Positions 1-8,716 of a stretch of 64,000 nucleotides of DNA are shown here, in pieces; the stretch's first letter is position 1, and the number at the start of each line of letters is the position of its first letter. Where the stretch lies: the NCBI RefSeq assembly GCF_000328665.1, contig NC_019977.1, forward strand, positions 992,001 through 1,056,000, written 5' to 3'. The notes beneath the pieces were generated by a model. The model was given only the letters and a program-made list of their open reading frames with translations. It made no database searches and was not told where the DNA came from. Source of the stretch: Methanomethylovorans hollandica DSM 15978 (lineage in GTDB: Archaea; Halobacteriota; Methanosarcinia; Methanosarcinales; Methanosarcinaceae). The position numbers were made by a program, and so were the translations under genes.

Positions 1-1062
1 CACCAGTTATTGCTCGATGGCAGAGGACCTGAAGCGATACGCCTGTCTGCTTTGGGAAGCGCAGGTTCTGTCATTGTATCCATTATCCTGCTTTTGCCTT
101 TTGGTTTCCTGTTGTCCACAATATACCCTCTTATACAGGACTACATAGGCTGGATCCTCCTCTTTATAGCATTAATTATGATCATAACTGAAAAAGGTGA
201 ACACATACCAGGCCAGGGATCCTTTACTCGTTACAGACCCATCTCTTATGCATTCTTGGTGTTCATGCTGAGTGGCCTGCTGGGCATCTTTGCATTCGGA
301 AAAGAGAACATGGCAAGTTCACTCTTTGGATCGGACAGTCCATCGATACTGCTGCCTCTGTTAAGCGGTCTTTTTGGAGCTTCACAGTTAGTAGTAAGTC
401 TGACAACCGGTTCAGTTATTCCACCCCAGCATACTTCGCTTATCACACTGCCTGCCAACAGGACAATAAAAGCGATTACCACCGGAAGCCTTGCAGGTTC
501 TTTTGTAGCCTGGTTGCCTGGAGTATCATCTTCTGTCGCTACATTGCTGGCAGAACTGGTTGGAAGGATCGGGAATAAAAAAGATCATGACAAATATAAT
601 ATGACAGATGACCCTCTGAACGAAGCACGAGAGTTCATTATTTCAGTGTCTGGTGTCAACACAGCCAATGCTGTTTTTGGTCTTTTTGTTTTTTTCTTTA
701 TTGGAAGGGCCCGTAACGGGGCCATAGTTGCGATGTCATCGTTCTTAGAACCATCAGCAATTAGCACACCCATTATCCTTATTCTGTTGTGTGTTGTCAT
801 CCTTGCATCGATCTTTTCGTATTATTCCACTATCAGAATAGGAAATACAGTCCACCTGTTCATGGAAAAAATTGACTATAGAAAACTGAGCATCACTGTG
901 CTGACAGGTCTATCAGTTATGGTGATTGTATTCACTGGCGTCTTCGGTGTCATAATATTCCTCATGGCCACATCCATAGGGCTGCTGCCGTCTTTCATGA
1001 ACGTGAGAAAGAGTAATGCTATGGGTGTGATCTTACTGCCGGTTATTCTGTATTTCCTGTAA
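1..1062 (+). CDS. TctA/DUF112-family integral membrane protein (5' partial)
   Basis: The reading frame is open from the first base (first codon CAC), so the true start lies left of the window; 353 residues are visible. Nearly the whole chain is hydrophobic, with roughly eight to nine predicted membrane spans separated by Gly/Ser/Pro-rich loops such as WLPGVSSSVATLLAE and SVSGVNTANAVFG, which are typical of the TctA/DUF112 family. Bacterial TctA is the large membrane subunit of tripartite tricarboxylate transporters; archaeal DUF112 members usually stand alone and their substrate is unknown. I see no TctB or TctC partner here. It ends with TAA, 7 bases before the end of the convergent cooC. 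Family assignment fairly sure; substrate unknown. Confidence 0.8.
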   Translation, partial: HQLLLDGRGPEAIRLSALGSAGSVIVSIILLLPFGFLLSTIYPLIQDYIGWILLFIALIMIITEKGEHIPGQGSFTRYRPISYAFLVFMLSGLLGIFAFGKENMASSLFGSDSPSILLPLLSGLFGASQLVVSLTTGSVIPPQHTSLITLPANRTIKAITTGSLAGSFVAWLPGVSSSVATLLAELVGRIGNKKDHDKYNMTDDPLNEAREFIISVSGVNTANAVFGLFVFFFIGRARNGAIVAMSSFLEPSAISTPIILILLCVVILASIFSYYSTIRIGNTVHLFMEKIDYRKLSITVLTGLSVMVIVFTGVFGVIIFLMATSIGLLPSFMNVRKSNAMGVILLPVILYFL

Positions 1063-1069
1063 ATGCAGA

Positions 1070-1834
1070 TTATTGTTGGAAGCCATTGATCATCTGCATC
1101 ATATTATCCTTGATATGTTCCACAGCATCTACCCATTTGCCTCCCACATCAATGGGTGCAACGCCTTCGAGATCTGCCCGGACAAGATCTTCATCATAGG
1201 GTATCTCACCAAGTACAGGTATCCCAAGAGCCTCAAGCTGAGGTGTGAGGTTCACAGACTTCCCTTTGTTGATGACCGCTGCCAGATGTTTGACCTCTAT
1301 GCCCTCTGAGAGATGCTTTATCCTTTCAGCGGTTTCCAGGGAACGCTTGCCGGGCTCAACAACGATGATCATCAGGTCTATACCCTTTGTAGTCCCTCTG
1401 CCCAGGTGTTCGATACCCGCCTCCATATCAAGTATCACTGCACTTTTATCCTTCAGTACAACATGCCTGAGAAATGCCTTAAGGAAAGAGGATGCAGGAC
1501 ACATGCAGCCGCTACCCCCGCTATCAATGGTACCCATCACAAGCATTTTTACATTATCAGGGCCCACGACCCCGAAACTGTCTACGATATCGTCAACTTT
1601 TGGGTTTAATTTGAACAATCCTCCTTTTTCCCCTGCACGCTCTTCGATCATATCCTGATAGTCGGTAAGAGGATTCGGAGGATTGTTTATGCCGATGGAT
1701 GAAGCGAGGTTCATATCTGCATCAGCATCTATGGCTACTACATCAAAACCATCCCTTGCAAGCATCCGCGCAAGAGTACCCGAAAGCGTGGTCTTACCTA
1801 CACCACCTTTACCTGTGACAGCAATTTTCACCAT
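1070..1834 (-). CDS. cooC: CooC-like nickel-insertion ATPase (CO dehydrogenase maturation factor)
   Basis: 254 residues, a normal length for CooC. The N-terminus carries a deviant Walker A motif GKGGVGKTT (residues 8-16) as in the MinD/Mrp/CooC ATPases, then DADADMN as switch I, a CMC pair at residues 110-112 (context GGSGCMCPAS) that forms the dimer-interface metal site in CooC, and LDMEAGIEHLGRG as the Walker B/switch II stretch. CooC uses ATP hydrolysis to help load Ni into the C-cluster of CO dehydrogenase/acetyl-CoA synthase, which fits a methanogen using the Wood-Ljungdahl pathway. The CODH genes themselves are not in the window. The gene is alone on this strand, with an AT-rich promoter region shared with the divergent CDF transporter. 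Paralogues in methanogens make the exact client uncertain. Confidence 0.88.
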   Translation of the reverse strand: MVKIAVTGKGGVGKTTLSGTLARMLARDGFDVVAIDADADMNLASSIGINNPPNPLTDYQDMIEERAGEKGGLFKLNPKVDDIVDSFGVVGPDNVKMLVMGTIDSGGSGCMCPASSFLKAFLRHVVLKDKSAVILDMEAGIEHLGRGTTKGIDLMIIVVEPGKRSLETAERIKHLSEGIEVKHLAAVINKGKSVNLTPQLEALGIPVLGEIPYDEDLVRADLEGVAPIDVGGKWVDAVEHIKDNMMQMINGFQQ

Positions 1835-1919
1835 GCATTGAACAGGGTTATAATATAAATTATACCTTCCGGTATCCTGTTATTATATGGTCTGTAAGTT
1901 ATATTAATGCCGTCATATG

Positions 1920-1954
1920 TGTATCATTTATGTATCATTTATGTACATCATTCA
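1920..1954. repeat. tandem 11-bp repeat upstream of the CDF transporter gene
   Basis: The unit TGTATCATTTA occurs at 1920-1930 and again at 1931-1941, followed by a degenerate third copy TGTACATCATTCA at 1942-1954. The array lies 34 bases before the CDF start codon in the cooC/CDF divergent spacer, a plausible place for an operator. Function is inferred from position only. Confidence 0.5.
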
Positions 1955-1987
1955 TAGTCGTAATATCAATAGTTGCTGAGGTAGAGA

Positions 1988-2863
1988 ATGGATAAAAGAT
2001 TCCGGCAGATAAAAAAAATAATGCTCCAGGTCCTGTTCCTGAACCTTATGGTTTCCTTCGCCAAGATCATCTATGGCATATTAACCAATACCCTCAGTAT
2101 GCAGTCCGACGGTTACCATTCCCTGTTCGATGGTATATCTAATATAGTGGGTCTGATAGGCATACAGGCAGCTTCCAAGCCTCCTGATGCAGAGCATCCC
2201 TATGGGCATCGCAAGTTCGAAACAATGGCATCTGTCTTTATCGCTGTGTTGCTGATGTTTGCAGGCTTTAATATATTGAACTCAGCTTTCCACAGATTTG
2301 GAAGTGGGGCTATACCTGAAGTGACCACATTTAGTTTTCTGGTCATGATCGGTACGATGGTAATTAACTACATGGTAACTACCTATGAACACCGCAATGG
2401 AGTGAAATTACAAAGCGAAGTGCTGATAGCCGATTCAATGCATACCAAAAGCGATATCTATGTATCCCTTTCTGTTATTCTGGGACTCATTGCCATTAAG
2501 GCAGGTTTACCTGTACTTGATCCGATCATAGCAATCATAATTTCAGGGATCATCGTCTATACAGGCATAAGGATAATTATGAAAAGCTCTTCCGTTCTGT
2601 GTGATACATCGCAGCTCAATGCTGAAGAAATACATAACTTAGTATGTGCAGTGGATGGAGTTATAGGTTGCAACAATATCAGGAGCAGGGGGACTGTAGG
2701 TCACATATACATCGACCTGCATGTGGAAGTGCATCCCACAATGCCTACCCTCAGGTCCCATGACATTGCGGATACTGTGGAATATGAACTGAAACAGCAT
2801 TTTGAAGGCGTCCAGGATGTTGTCATCCATATAGAACCTGCTCCACTTGAGCCTGCTTCATGA
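1988..2863 (+). CDS. cation diffusion facilitator (CDF) family metal transporter
   Basis: 291 residues with six predicted membrane spans followed by a soluble C-terminal ferredoxin-like domain, the standard CDF layout. Two metal-site signatures are visible: HSLFD in span 2 (H44-x3-D48) and HTKSD in span 5 (about residue 157), the H-x3-D pairing usual for zinc transporters, plus the PYGHRKFET loop after span 2 (about 71-79). The C-terminal domain has the typical HIYIDLHVEVHP strand and ends VVIHIEPA. CDF proteins export divalent cations (Zn, Fe, Mn, Co, Ni) against protons. Divergent from cooC; monocistronic. The exact metal is not determinable; H/D pairs favour zinc. Confidence 0.9.
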   Translation: MDKRFRQIKKIMLQVLFLNLMVSFAKIIYGILTNTLSMQSDGYHSLFDGISNIVGLIGIQAASKPPDAEHPYGHRKFETMASVFIAVLLMFAGFNILNSAFHRFGSGAIPEVTTFSFLVMIGTMVINYMVTTYEHRNGVKLQSEVLIADSMHTKSDIYVSLSVILGLIAIKAGLPVLDPIIAIIISGIIVYTGIRIIMKSSSVLCDTSQLNAEEIHNLVCAVDGVIGCNNIRSRGTVGHIYIDLHVEVHPTMPTLRSHDIADTVEYELKQHFEGVQDVVIHIEPAPLEPAS

Positions 2864-2913
2864 CCTGAAAATGCGGGATAAACTATAAGATAAGTAAGGA
2901 TGATTTACTAACG

Positions 2914-4005
2914 ATGTCTGGCAACACTTTCGGAACTGTTTTTAAAGTTACCACCTGGGGTGAATCACATGGCAATGCCCTGGGAGTAGTGGTGGATGGA
3001 ACTCCTGCAGGTCTGCTTCTTGATGCCTCCGTTATACAGAAGGAATTGGACAGGCGCAGACCCGGGCAAAGCAGTGCATCTACTTCACGTAACGAAGCTG
3101 ATACTGTTGAAATATTATCAGGTGTGTTTGAGGGAAAGACCACTGGTATGCCAATTTCCATGATGGTCCGCAACAAGGATGCAAACTCAAATGCTTATGA
3201 TTATCTGCGGACTATCCCAAGACCCGGGCATGCAGATATGTTGTACAGGGAAAAATATGGTACCCGGGACCACAGAGGCGGAGGCAGATCATCCGGCAGG
3301 GAGACCCTTGGCAGGGTGGCTGCAGGAGCCATTGCAAAGCATTTGCTTTCCTGCTACGGCATCACAGTTGTTGCACACGTGATCGAGCTGGATGGCATTA
3401 TTGCTTCAGAGATGTCTTTTTCCGAAGTGATGGATAATGTAGAAAAGACACCAGTACGTTGCGCTGATCTTAAGGCAGCTCAAAGGATGATGCAAGCAAT
3501 AGAAGATGCATGCAAAGAAGGAGATAGCCTTGGAGGCATCGTAGAGGTCATTGCCACAGGGGTTCCCAGAGGTCTCGGAGAGCCTGTATTCGATAAACTG
3601 GATGCCGATATCGCAAAGGCACTGATGAGCATTGGTGCAGTAAAAGGGCTGGAGATAGGTGCAGGTTTTGCAAGTGCACGCATGAAAGGGAGCCAGATGA
3701 ACGATCCGTTCATAGTAAAAGACGGTCAGATCACATGTCCGACCAACAATGCAGGCGGCATAATTGGCGGTATATCTACGGGACTACCTATCATATGCAG
3801 GGTTGCAGTGAAACCTACACCATCCATTTCAAAGAAGCAGAGAACAGTGAATATGGAAACTGGTCAGGAGTGTGAAGTGCAGGTCCATGGGAGGCATGAT
3901 CCTACCATACCTCCCCGCCTTGTGCCTGTAGCTGAGGCCATGGTTGCGATAGTGCTTGCAGATCACATGTTACGAAGCGGTTTTATTTCCCCCTCATCTA
4001 TTTGA
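2914..4005 (+). CDS. aroC: chorismate synthase
   Basis: 363 residues, the family's usual length. Shows the chorismate synthase signatures WGESHG near the N-terminus, RPGHADMLY and [20 protein letters not shown] in the first third, and [13 protein letters not shown] in the last third. The enzyme converts 5-enolpyruvylshikimate 3-phosphate to chorismate using reduced FMN, the last common step of aromatic amino-acid synthesis. Starts with ATG 50 bases after the CDF gene, so it may be co-transcribed with it. No other aro genes are adjacent. Confidence 0.97.
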   Translation: MSGNTFGTVFKVTTWGESHGNALGVVVDGTPAGLLLDASVIQKELDRRRPGQSSASTSRNEADTVEILSGVFEGKTTGMPISMMVRNKDANSNAYDYLRTIPRPGHADMLYREKYGTRDHRGGGRSSGRETLGRVAAGAIAKHLLSCYGITVVAHVIELDGIIASEMSFSEVMDNVEKTPVRCADLKAAQRMMQAIEDACKEGDSLGGIVEVIATGVPRGLGEPVFDKLDADIAKALMSIGAVKGLEIGAGFASARMKGSQMNDPFIVKDGQITCPTNNAGGIIGGISTGLPIICRVAVKPTPSISKKQRTVNMETGQECEVQVHGRHDPTIPPRLVPVAEAMVAIVLADHMLRSGFISPSSI

Positions 4006-4298
4006 TACGAGACACAACATCTGCTGAAAACCATGTAAATAGTTTTTCCTTCACATGGCATAAAAGGGGATTCCACAGTTGATACTTACTGTATCCTTCT
4101 GCACACTTATCCGCTACAAACTTAGGGGTACCTAAAAATAATTAGAAGTACGTGTTTCCAGATCTAGCATATAGATTTTCGATGAGTTGTATATAATACC
4201 GTTTTTATCAATGGACCCAGTGTTATAGACAGATCAACGCTAAATTATAGGTTGATATTATAGTAAATCCATTATGTTTATGTATTCCGGATAAGTAT

Positions 4299-5342
4299 AT
4301 GCCAATATATCAGAATCCAGGGTGTGTTGTTATAGACTATGAACAAAGAAAGATCCAGTTGACTGGTGGCTCCACATACATCATATCTTTACCCATTAAA
4401 TGGGTTCGGGAGTGTGGGCTTAACTCAGGTGACACTTTAACGCTGCTGCCACAAAACAATTGTGCGCTTTTGCTTTCTGCCGATTCAAAGATAGATAAGA
4501 AAAAATCTGAATGCGTGATCCCGATACTTCAGGAGGACAAACTCGAGGACAATTTCAGGATACTTGTGTCCTACTACCTTGCTGGTTATGATCTTATACG
4601 GCTGGTATCAAGCAAAGGTTTCCATGCGCTTGATCGCAAGTTCTTCAAGGATGTAACCCGTCAGCGCCTTATTGGCATTGAAGTGATAGAGGAATCAAGG
4701 AATGAGATCGTTCTGCAGAGCCTTATGAACTATCAGGAACTGCCAATTACCAAAGGTTTGCAGAACATGTCCCGGCTTATCACTTCCATGCTAGAGGACG
4801 CATTAATCGCTCTGAAGGGGCATGATCTGGAACTTGCACGGGATATTGTCAGCAGAGATAATGAAGTGGACAGATTCTACCTTCTGACCGTAAGGCAGTT
4901 GAAATCAGCGGTCGAAGATCTAAAATTTGCCGAAAAAATAGGTGTAGAAAGACCCCGCCAGTGTCTGGGATACAGACTTGTTACAAAAATCATCGAGCGC
5001 ATAGGAGACCACGTGCAGAGGATAGCACAGCAGATCATTATGATGGATGCTACAGTTCCTGAAAAGGATGCTGTGTTTGCCATGGGCACTCTTGCACAAA
5101 AGGTTTTTTCTGATTCTATGAAGGCCCTTGAAGAGATGGATATAAAGTTCTCGAACAAAGTGGTCAATCTTGCCAGGAAGTTCGAAGATTACACTGCCAT
5201 ACGCAATGAGCAGGGAGCAGCACGCTGCAAATCCGAACAAATGGTCTCAATAATCGAAAGCCTCAAAAGGATATCCGAATATAGTGCCGATATCGCTGAA
5301 ATGTCCATTAATATGAGTTCAGAAAGAGATAGAGGGAAGTAA
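4299..5342 (+). CDS. PhoU-family regulator with N-terminal AbrB/SpoVT-like domain
   Basis: 347 residues. Residues 16-50 form an AbrB/SpoVT-like swapped-hairpin DNA-binding motif (IQLTGGSTYIISLPIKWV, then LNSGDTLTLLP), and the rest is two helical PhoU repeats with the conserved NEVDRFYLLTVRQL and IERIGDHVQRIAQQI patterns. Such archaeal proteins are annotated as phosphate uptake regulators; in bacteria PhoU restrains the Pst transporter. No pst genes lie nearby, so it acts in trans or regulates something else. The 290-base upstream region is AT-rich with a TATATAATA box near 4189. Ends TAA, convergent with dapL 30 bases away. Confidence 0.82.
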   Translation: MPIYQNPGCVVIDYEQRKIQLTGGSTYIISLPIKWVRECGLNSGDTLTLLPQNNCALLLSADSKIDKKKSECVIPILQEDKLEDNFRILVSYYLAGYDLIRLVSSKGFHALDRKFFKDVTRQRLIGIEVIEESRNEIVLQSLMNYQELPITKGLQNMSRLITSMLEDALIALKGHDLELARDIVSRDNEVDRFYLLTVRQLKSAVEDLKFAEKIGVERPRQCLGYRLVTKIIERIGDHVQRIAQQIIMMDATVPEKDAVFAMGTLAQKVFSDSMKALEEMDIKFSNKVVNLARKFEDYTAIRNEQGAARCKSEQMVSIIESLKRISEYSADIAEMSINMSSERDRGK

Positions 5343-5371
5343 ATATTCACACTTCTCTCTTCTGCTCATTT

Positions 5372-6529
5372 TCATAATCTGAGTTTTTCCATTCTTGCAA
5401 CCGCTTCATTGATCCTGTCCACGGATTGTGTCAGAGCGAACCGGATGTAACCTTCACCGTGTTGACCAAAACCTACTCCAGGTGTGGCCACTATTCCAGC
5501 CTCTTCAAGCAACAGCTGTGAGAACCCCATAGAATCATAACCATTCGGAACCGGAGCCCATACATAGAATGTCGCCTTGGGGGGTTTAACATCAAGGCCT
5601 ATGCCCTGCAGACCTTTAAGCAGCGCATCCCTTCTCTTTTCATATATCCGATTCATGTCGCTTACACATTGCTGGGAATCCGTAAGTGCAGTTATGCCGG
5701 CCATTTGTATAGCATCAAATGCTCCGGAATCGATATTCGACTTAACCTTTCCAAGCCCTTTGATAAGATCTGCATTGCCTACAGCGAATCCCAGACGCCA
5801 TCCGGTCATATTATACGTCTTTGAAAGGGAATACAATTCAATGCCCACTTCCATGGCACCATTTACATTCAGGAAGCTTGGTGCCTTATACCCTTCATAG
5901 ACCATTTCTGAATATGCATTATCATGCACCACTATGAGATCGTTGTCCTTTGCGAATTCCACAACCTCTTTAAAGAATGAACCGTCAGCTGTTGCTGATG
6001 TGGGATTGTTCGGATAATTGAGGAACATCATTTTTGCCCTTGCCAGCATGTCTGCCGGTATAGCATCAAGGTCGGGCAGAAAGCCATTCTCTTCCAGAAG
6101 AGGCATTGTGAAAGGTTCCCCACCTGCGAACTGTGTGCCTATCTTGTATACTGGATAACCCGGATCTGGGCACAATACCACATCATCAGGATTGATGAAA
6201 GCCAGAGGAATATGAGCAACACCTTCCTTGGAGCCTATAAGCGTAAGGGTCTGGTTTACAGGGTCTATGTCAATATCCCTTGATTCCTGGCACCATTTGG
6301 CTGCAGCTTTCCTGAACTCCAACATACCAGTATAGGATGGATATCTGTGTGTGGCAGGATCCCTGACTGCCTGGCACATTGATTCCACTATATGTGACGG
6401 TGTAGGCTGATCAGGATCACCTACACCAAGGTCTATTACATCTACTCCTTTTGCCAGCATTCTGGATTTGGATTCATCGATCGCTGCAAAGAGGTAGGGC
6501 GGTAGAGCATTGATTCTGTCTGCGTACAT
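5372..6529 (-). CDS. dapL: LL-diaminopimelate aminotransferase (class I/II PLP aminotransferase)
   Basis: 385 residues. Fold-type I aminotransferase motifs are all present: NYPNNPT (171-177), the PLP-contacting DNAYSEM (203-209), the Schiff-base lysine K237 in [15 protein letters not shown], and a C-terminal arginine in GYIRFALT. Overall sequence matches the archaeal LL-diaminopimelate aminotransferase group, which makes LL-DAP directly from tetrahydrodipicolinate in lysine synthesis; closely related aspartate aminotransferases are the alternative. ATG start preceded by AGGTGAAAAG. An imperfect hairpin (about 6542-6565) lies just upstream of the ribosome site. Monocistronic. Confidence 0.88.
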   Translation of the reverse strand: MYADRINALPPYLFAAIDESKSRMLAKGVDVIDLGVGDPDQPTPSHIVESMCQAVRDPATHRYPSYTGMLEFRKAAAKWCQESRDIDIDPVNQTLTLIGSKEGVAHIPLAFINPDDVVLCPDPGYPVYKIGTQFAGGEPFTMPLLEENGFLPDLDAIPADMLARAKMMFLNYPNNPTSATADGSFFKEVVEFAKDNDLIVVHDNAYSEMVYEGYKAPSFLNVNGAMEVGIELYSLSKTYNMTGWRLGFAVGNADLIKGLGKVKSNIDSGAFDAIQMAGITALTDSQQCVSDMNRIYEKRRDALLKGLQGIGLDVKPPKATFYVWAPVPNGYDSMGFSQLLLEEAGIVATPGVGFGQHGEGYIRFALTQSVDRINEAVARMEKLRL

Positions 6530-6670
6530 CTTTTCACCTGTAGAAGGTTCCTCTGAAGGACCTTCACCTTATACTTTGCACATATTTAATAAATATGGCT
6601 ATTGGTTATCCTAACTAACCTATCTGTGGAAATCTTTTTATACATATATTATATTTATATTTCTATAATA

Positions 6671-8554
6671 ATGTCTCTGATCCACGACACCTGCGTCTTG
6701 GGAGAATGCACATCGAACACTCCGGAAATTGCTACATGTACTTCATTTGCACTGCTGAAGATAATAGACCTCCTTAACTCCAGCCTACCGGTACATTCTC
6801 TTATAAGTATGCTTGTAAGATCGTTGCCTGAAGCAATGTTGCCTCTTCAGGTGTACGGTGTCATTGCAAAAATAGACGAAAAGATTTATGGATATCCGGA
6901 AAACGGCCAGTATCCAGCCATATCCGTGGATGTAGTGGTCCATGGCAAGATACGTGGTTACATATCAGCACTGTACAGTAAAGAGAATCAGAATTCCGAA
7001 CAATGGACACAGGCACATACAATTTTGCACATTCTGTGTGGTTGCCTTAACAATTTGATGGAAAAGAAAGAGCTTGAAGCAATCCACATGGAAGATGTAC
7101 GCCGCTACAGTTCCTTTTTCCACAATTGTCCTGTGGGCCTTTTCACTGACAAGCAGGGTAATATTGTTCATTGCAACCATAAACTTACAGAAATATTAGG
7201 AGTATCTGAAGACAGGATAGTGGGTCTGCACGTTACTGACCTTATAGACAATGAAACTATGTGGAAGACTTTTTCCTCACATAAGCTACTTTCCGGACCT
7301 ATTGCTGCCGAATATGAGATCAAACTGAGGAATGAAACTGTCAAACTTCGTTCTTTATACTTGCCGGAACTGACAACAGAGGGTGAATTGAAGAGTGGCC
7401 TTGGAATTATAGAGGACATAACCAAGATAGAGGAAGCAGCACAAGTCCAGCAACAGCAGAAGAAACTTCTTATCAATACCTTCAATGCGATTAATGATCT
7501 GATACTGGTACTCGATAGGGATTTGAGGATCGTGACCAGTAACTGGAAGGGCCTTGAGCACATATCCAAAGAAGAACGGCAGAAACATCCCCTTAGAAAT
7601 GATGTCCTTATACATGATGCAGACACGTGTGAAAGTTACCACGTGCTGGAGGCTTTTGTTACAGGTATTGCTAAAGAAGCACTCTGGACGGATCCTGCAG
7701 ACGGGAGTATTAGGGAAATGAAGGCTTATCCCATCTTCGATGAAGACGGGGAGGCCATAATGGTAGTTGAACACCTTAGGGACATAACTGAAATAAAGCG
7801 CTCCGAAGAGAATCTTATGAAGGCTAATCAGGATCTTGCACATGCATATGAGAACCTGAAGTCCCTGGAAAAGCTCAAAAATGAATTCCTTTCCAATATT
7901 CAGCATGAAATCAATACGCCACTTACAAGCATCAAAGGGTTCAGTGAACTTGTACATGATGAAGATCTTGGGCCATTGAATGCTGAACAGAAAAAAGCAA
8001 TGACGAGAGTGGTCGAAAAAACAAGACAACTACAGACTGTTCTGGATTCCCTGCTGTTCGTCAGTTCTGCAACCCATGGTGTTATTAAGTATAATTTTGA
8101 ACGTTTGTCAATAACCAAAATGTTACATGTTGCATTGAATATGGTAAGCGAGAAACTGAAGCACAAAGGTCTTGCACTGGAAGAGAATATAGCCCCGAAG
8201 CTGCCTGAAATAATTGGCGATATCGATTATTTACCCCGGGTATTTGTTCACATACTTGACAATGCCATCAAGTTCACAAATAATGGAGGAAAGGTCACAG
8301 TATCGGTCACAGAAGATGCTGGGCTCTTGCATTTGATCATCAATGATACAGGTATAGGCATAGCCGAGGAGAATTTAGAAAAGGTTTTTCAGATGTTCTT
8401 TCAGTTAGATGGCTCATCAACACGTAATTACGGTGGCAACGGATTAGGACTATTTATGTGCAAGATCATAATCGAAGAGCATAAAGGCAAGATCTGGATA
8501 GACAGTAAGGAAGGACAAGGCACTGCAATACATATACTGCTTCCCTGTGCCTAG
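6671..8554 (+). CDS. PAS/GAF sensor histidine kinase
   Basis: 627 residues from ATG 6671; an in-frame TTG at 6602 would extend it, but that stretch is a TATA-rich promoter (TATATTATATTTATAT), so I take the ATG. No membrane span is evident, so it is cytoplasmic. Order: GAF-like region (about 20-140), PAS domain (about 145-245), second PAS (about 260-385), coiled linker, HisKA with H-box QHEINTPLTSIKG, and HATPase_c with N-box DNAIKFT, G1 NDTGIGI and G2 GNGLGLF. A sensory autokinase; signal unknown and no response regulator is adjacent. The kinase core closely resembles that of the next gene. Ends with TAG. Confidence 0.9.
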   Translation: MSLIHDTCVLGECTSNTPEIATCTSFALLKIIDLLNSSLPVHSLISMLVRSLPEAMLPLQVYGVIAKIDEKIYGYPENGQYPAISVDVVVHGKIRGYISALYSKENQNSEQWTQAHTILHILCGCLNNLMEKKELEAIHMEDVRRYSSFFHNCPVGLFTDKQGNIVHCNHKLTEILGVSEDRIVGLHVTDLIDNETMWKTFSSHKLLSGPIAAEYEIKLRNETVKLRSLYLPELTTEGELKSGLGIIEDITKIEEAAQVQQQQKKLLINTFNAINDLILVLDRDLRIVTSNWKGLEHISKEERQKHPLRNDVLIHDADTCESYHVLEAFVTGIAKEALWTDPADGSIREMKAYPIFDEDGEAIMVVEHLRDITEIKRSEENLMKANQDLAHAYENLKSLEKLKNEFLSNIQHEINTPLTSIKGFSELVHDEDLGPLNAEQKKAMTRVVEKTRQLQTVLDSLLFVSSATHGVIKYNFERLSITKMLHVALNMVSEKLKHKGLALEENIAPKLPEIIGDIDYLPRVFVHILDNAIKFTNNGGKVTVSVTEDAGLLHLIINDTGIGIAEENLEKVFQMFFQLDGSSTRNYGGNGLGLFMCKIIIEEHKGKIWIDSKEGQGTAIHILLPCA

Positions 8555-8716
8555 AACTTTAATGCCTGCTTTTCTGCGGTCCGGCTTTGATTTAGCTTTT
8601 TGATGTGCAAAACATCATTACCGTATCTTTTGTTCTCTTATTCTTTTATTCTCTTTATCTTATACACCAATGTACGACCGAAAAGGTATTTAATGCATTA
8701 AAAGCCACAAAATCAT

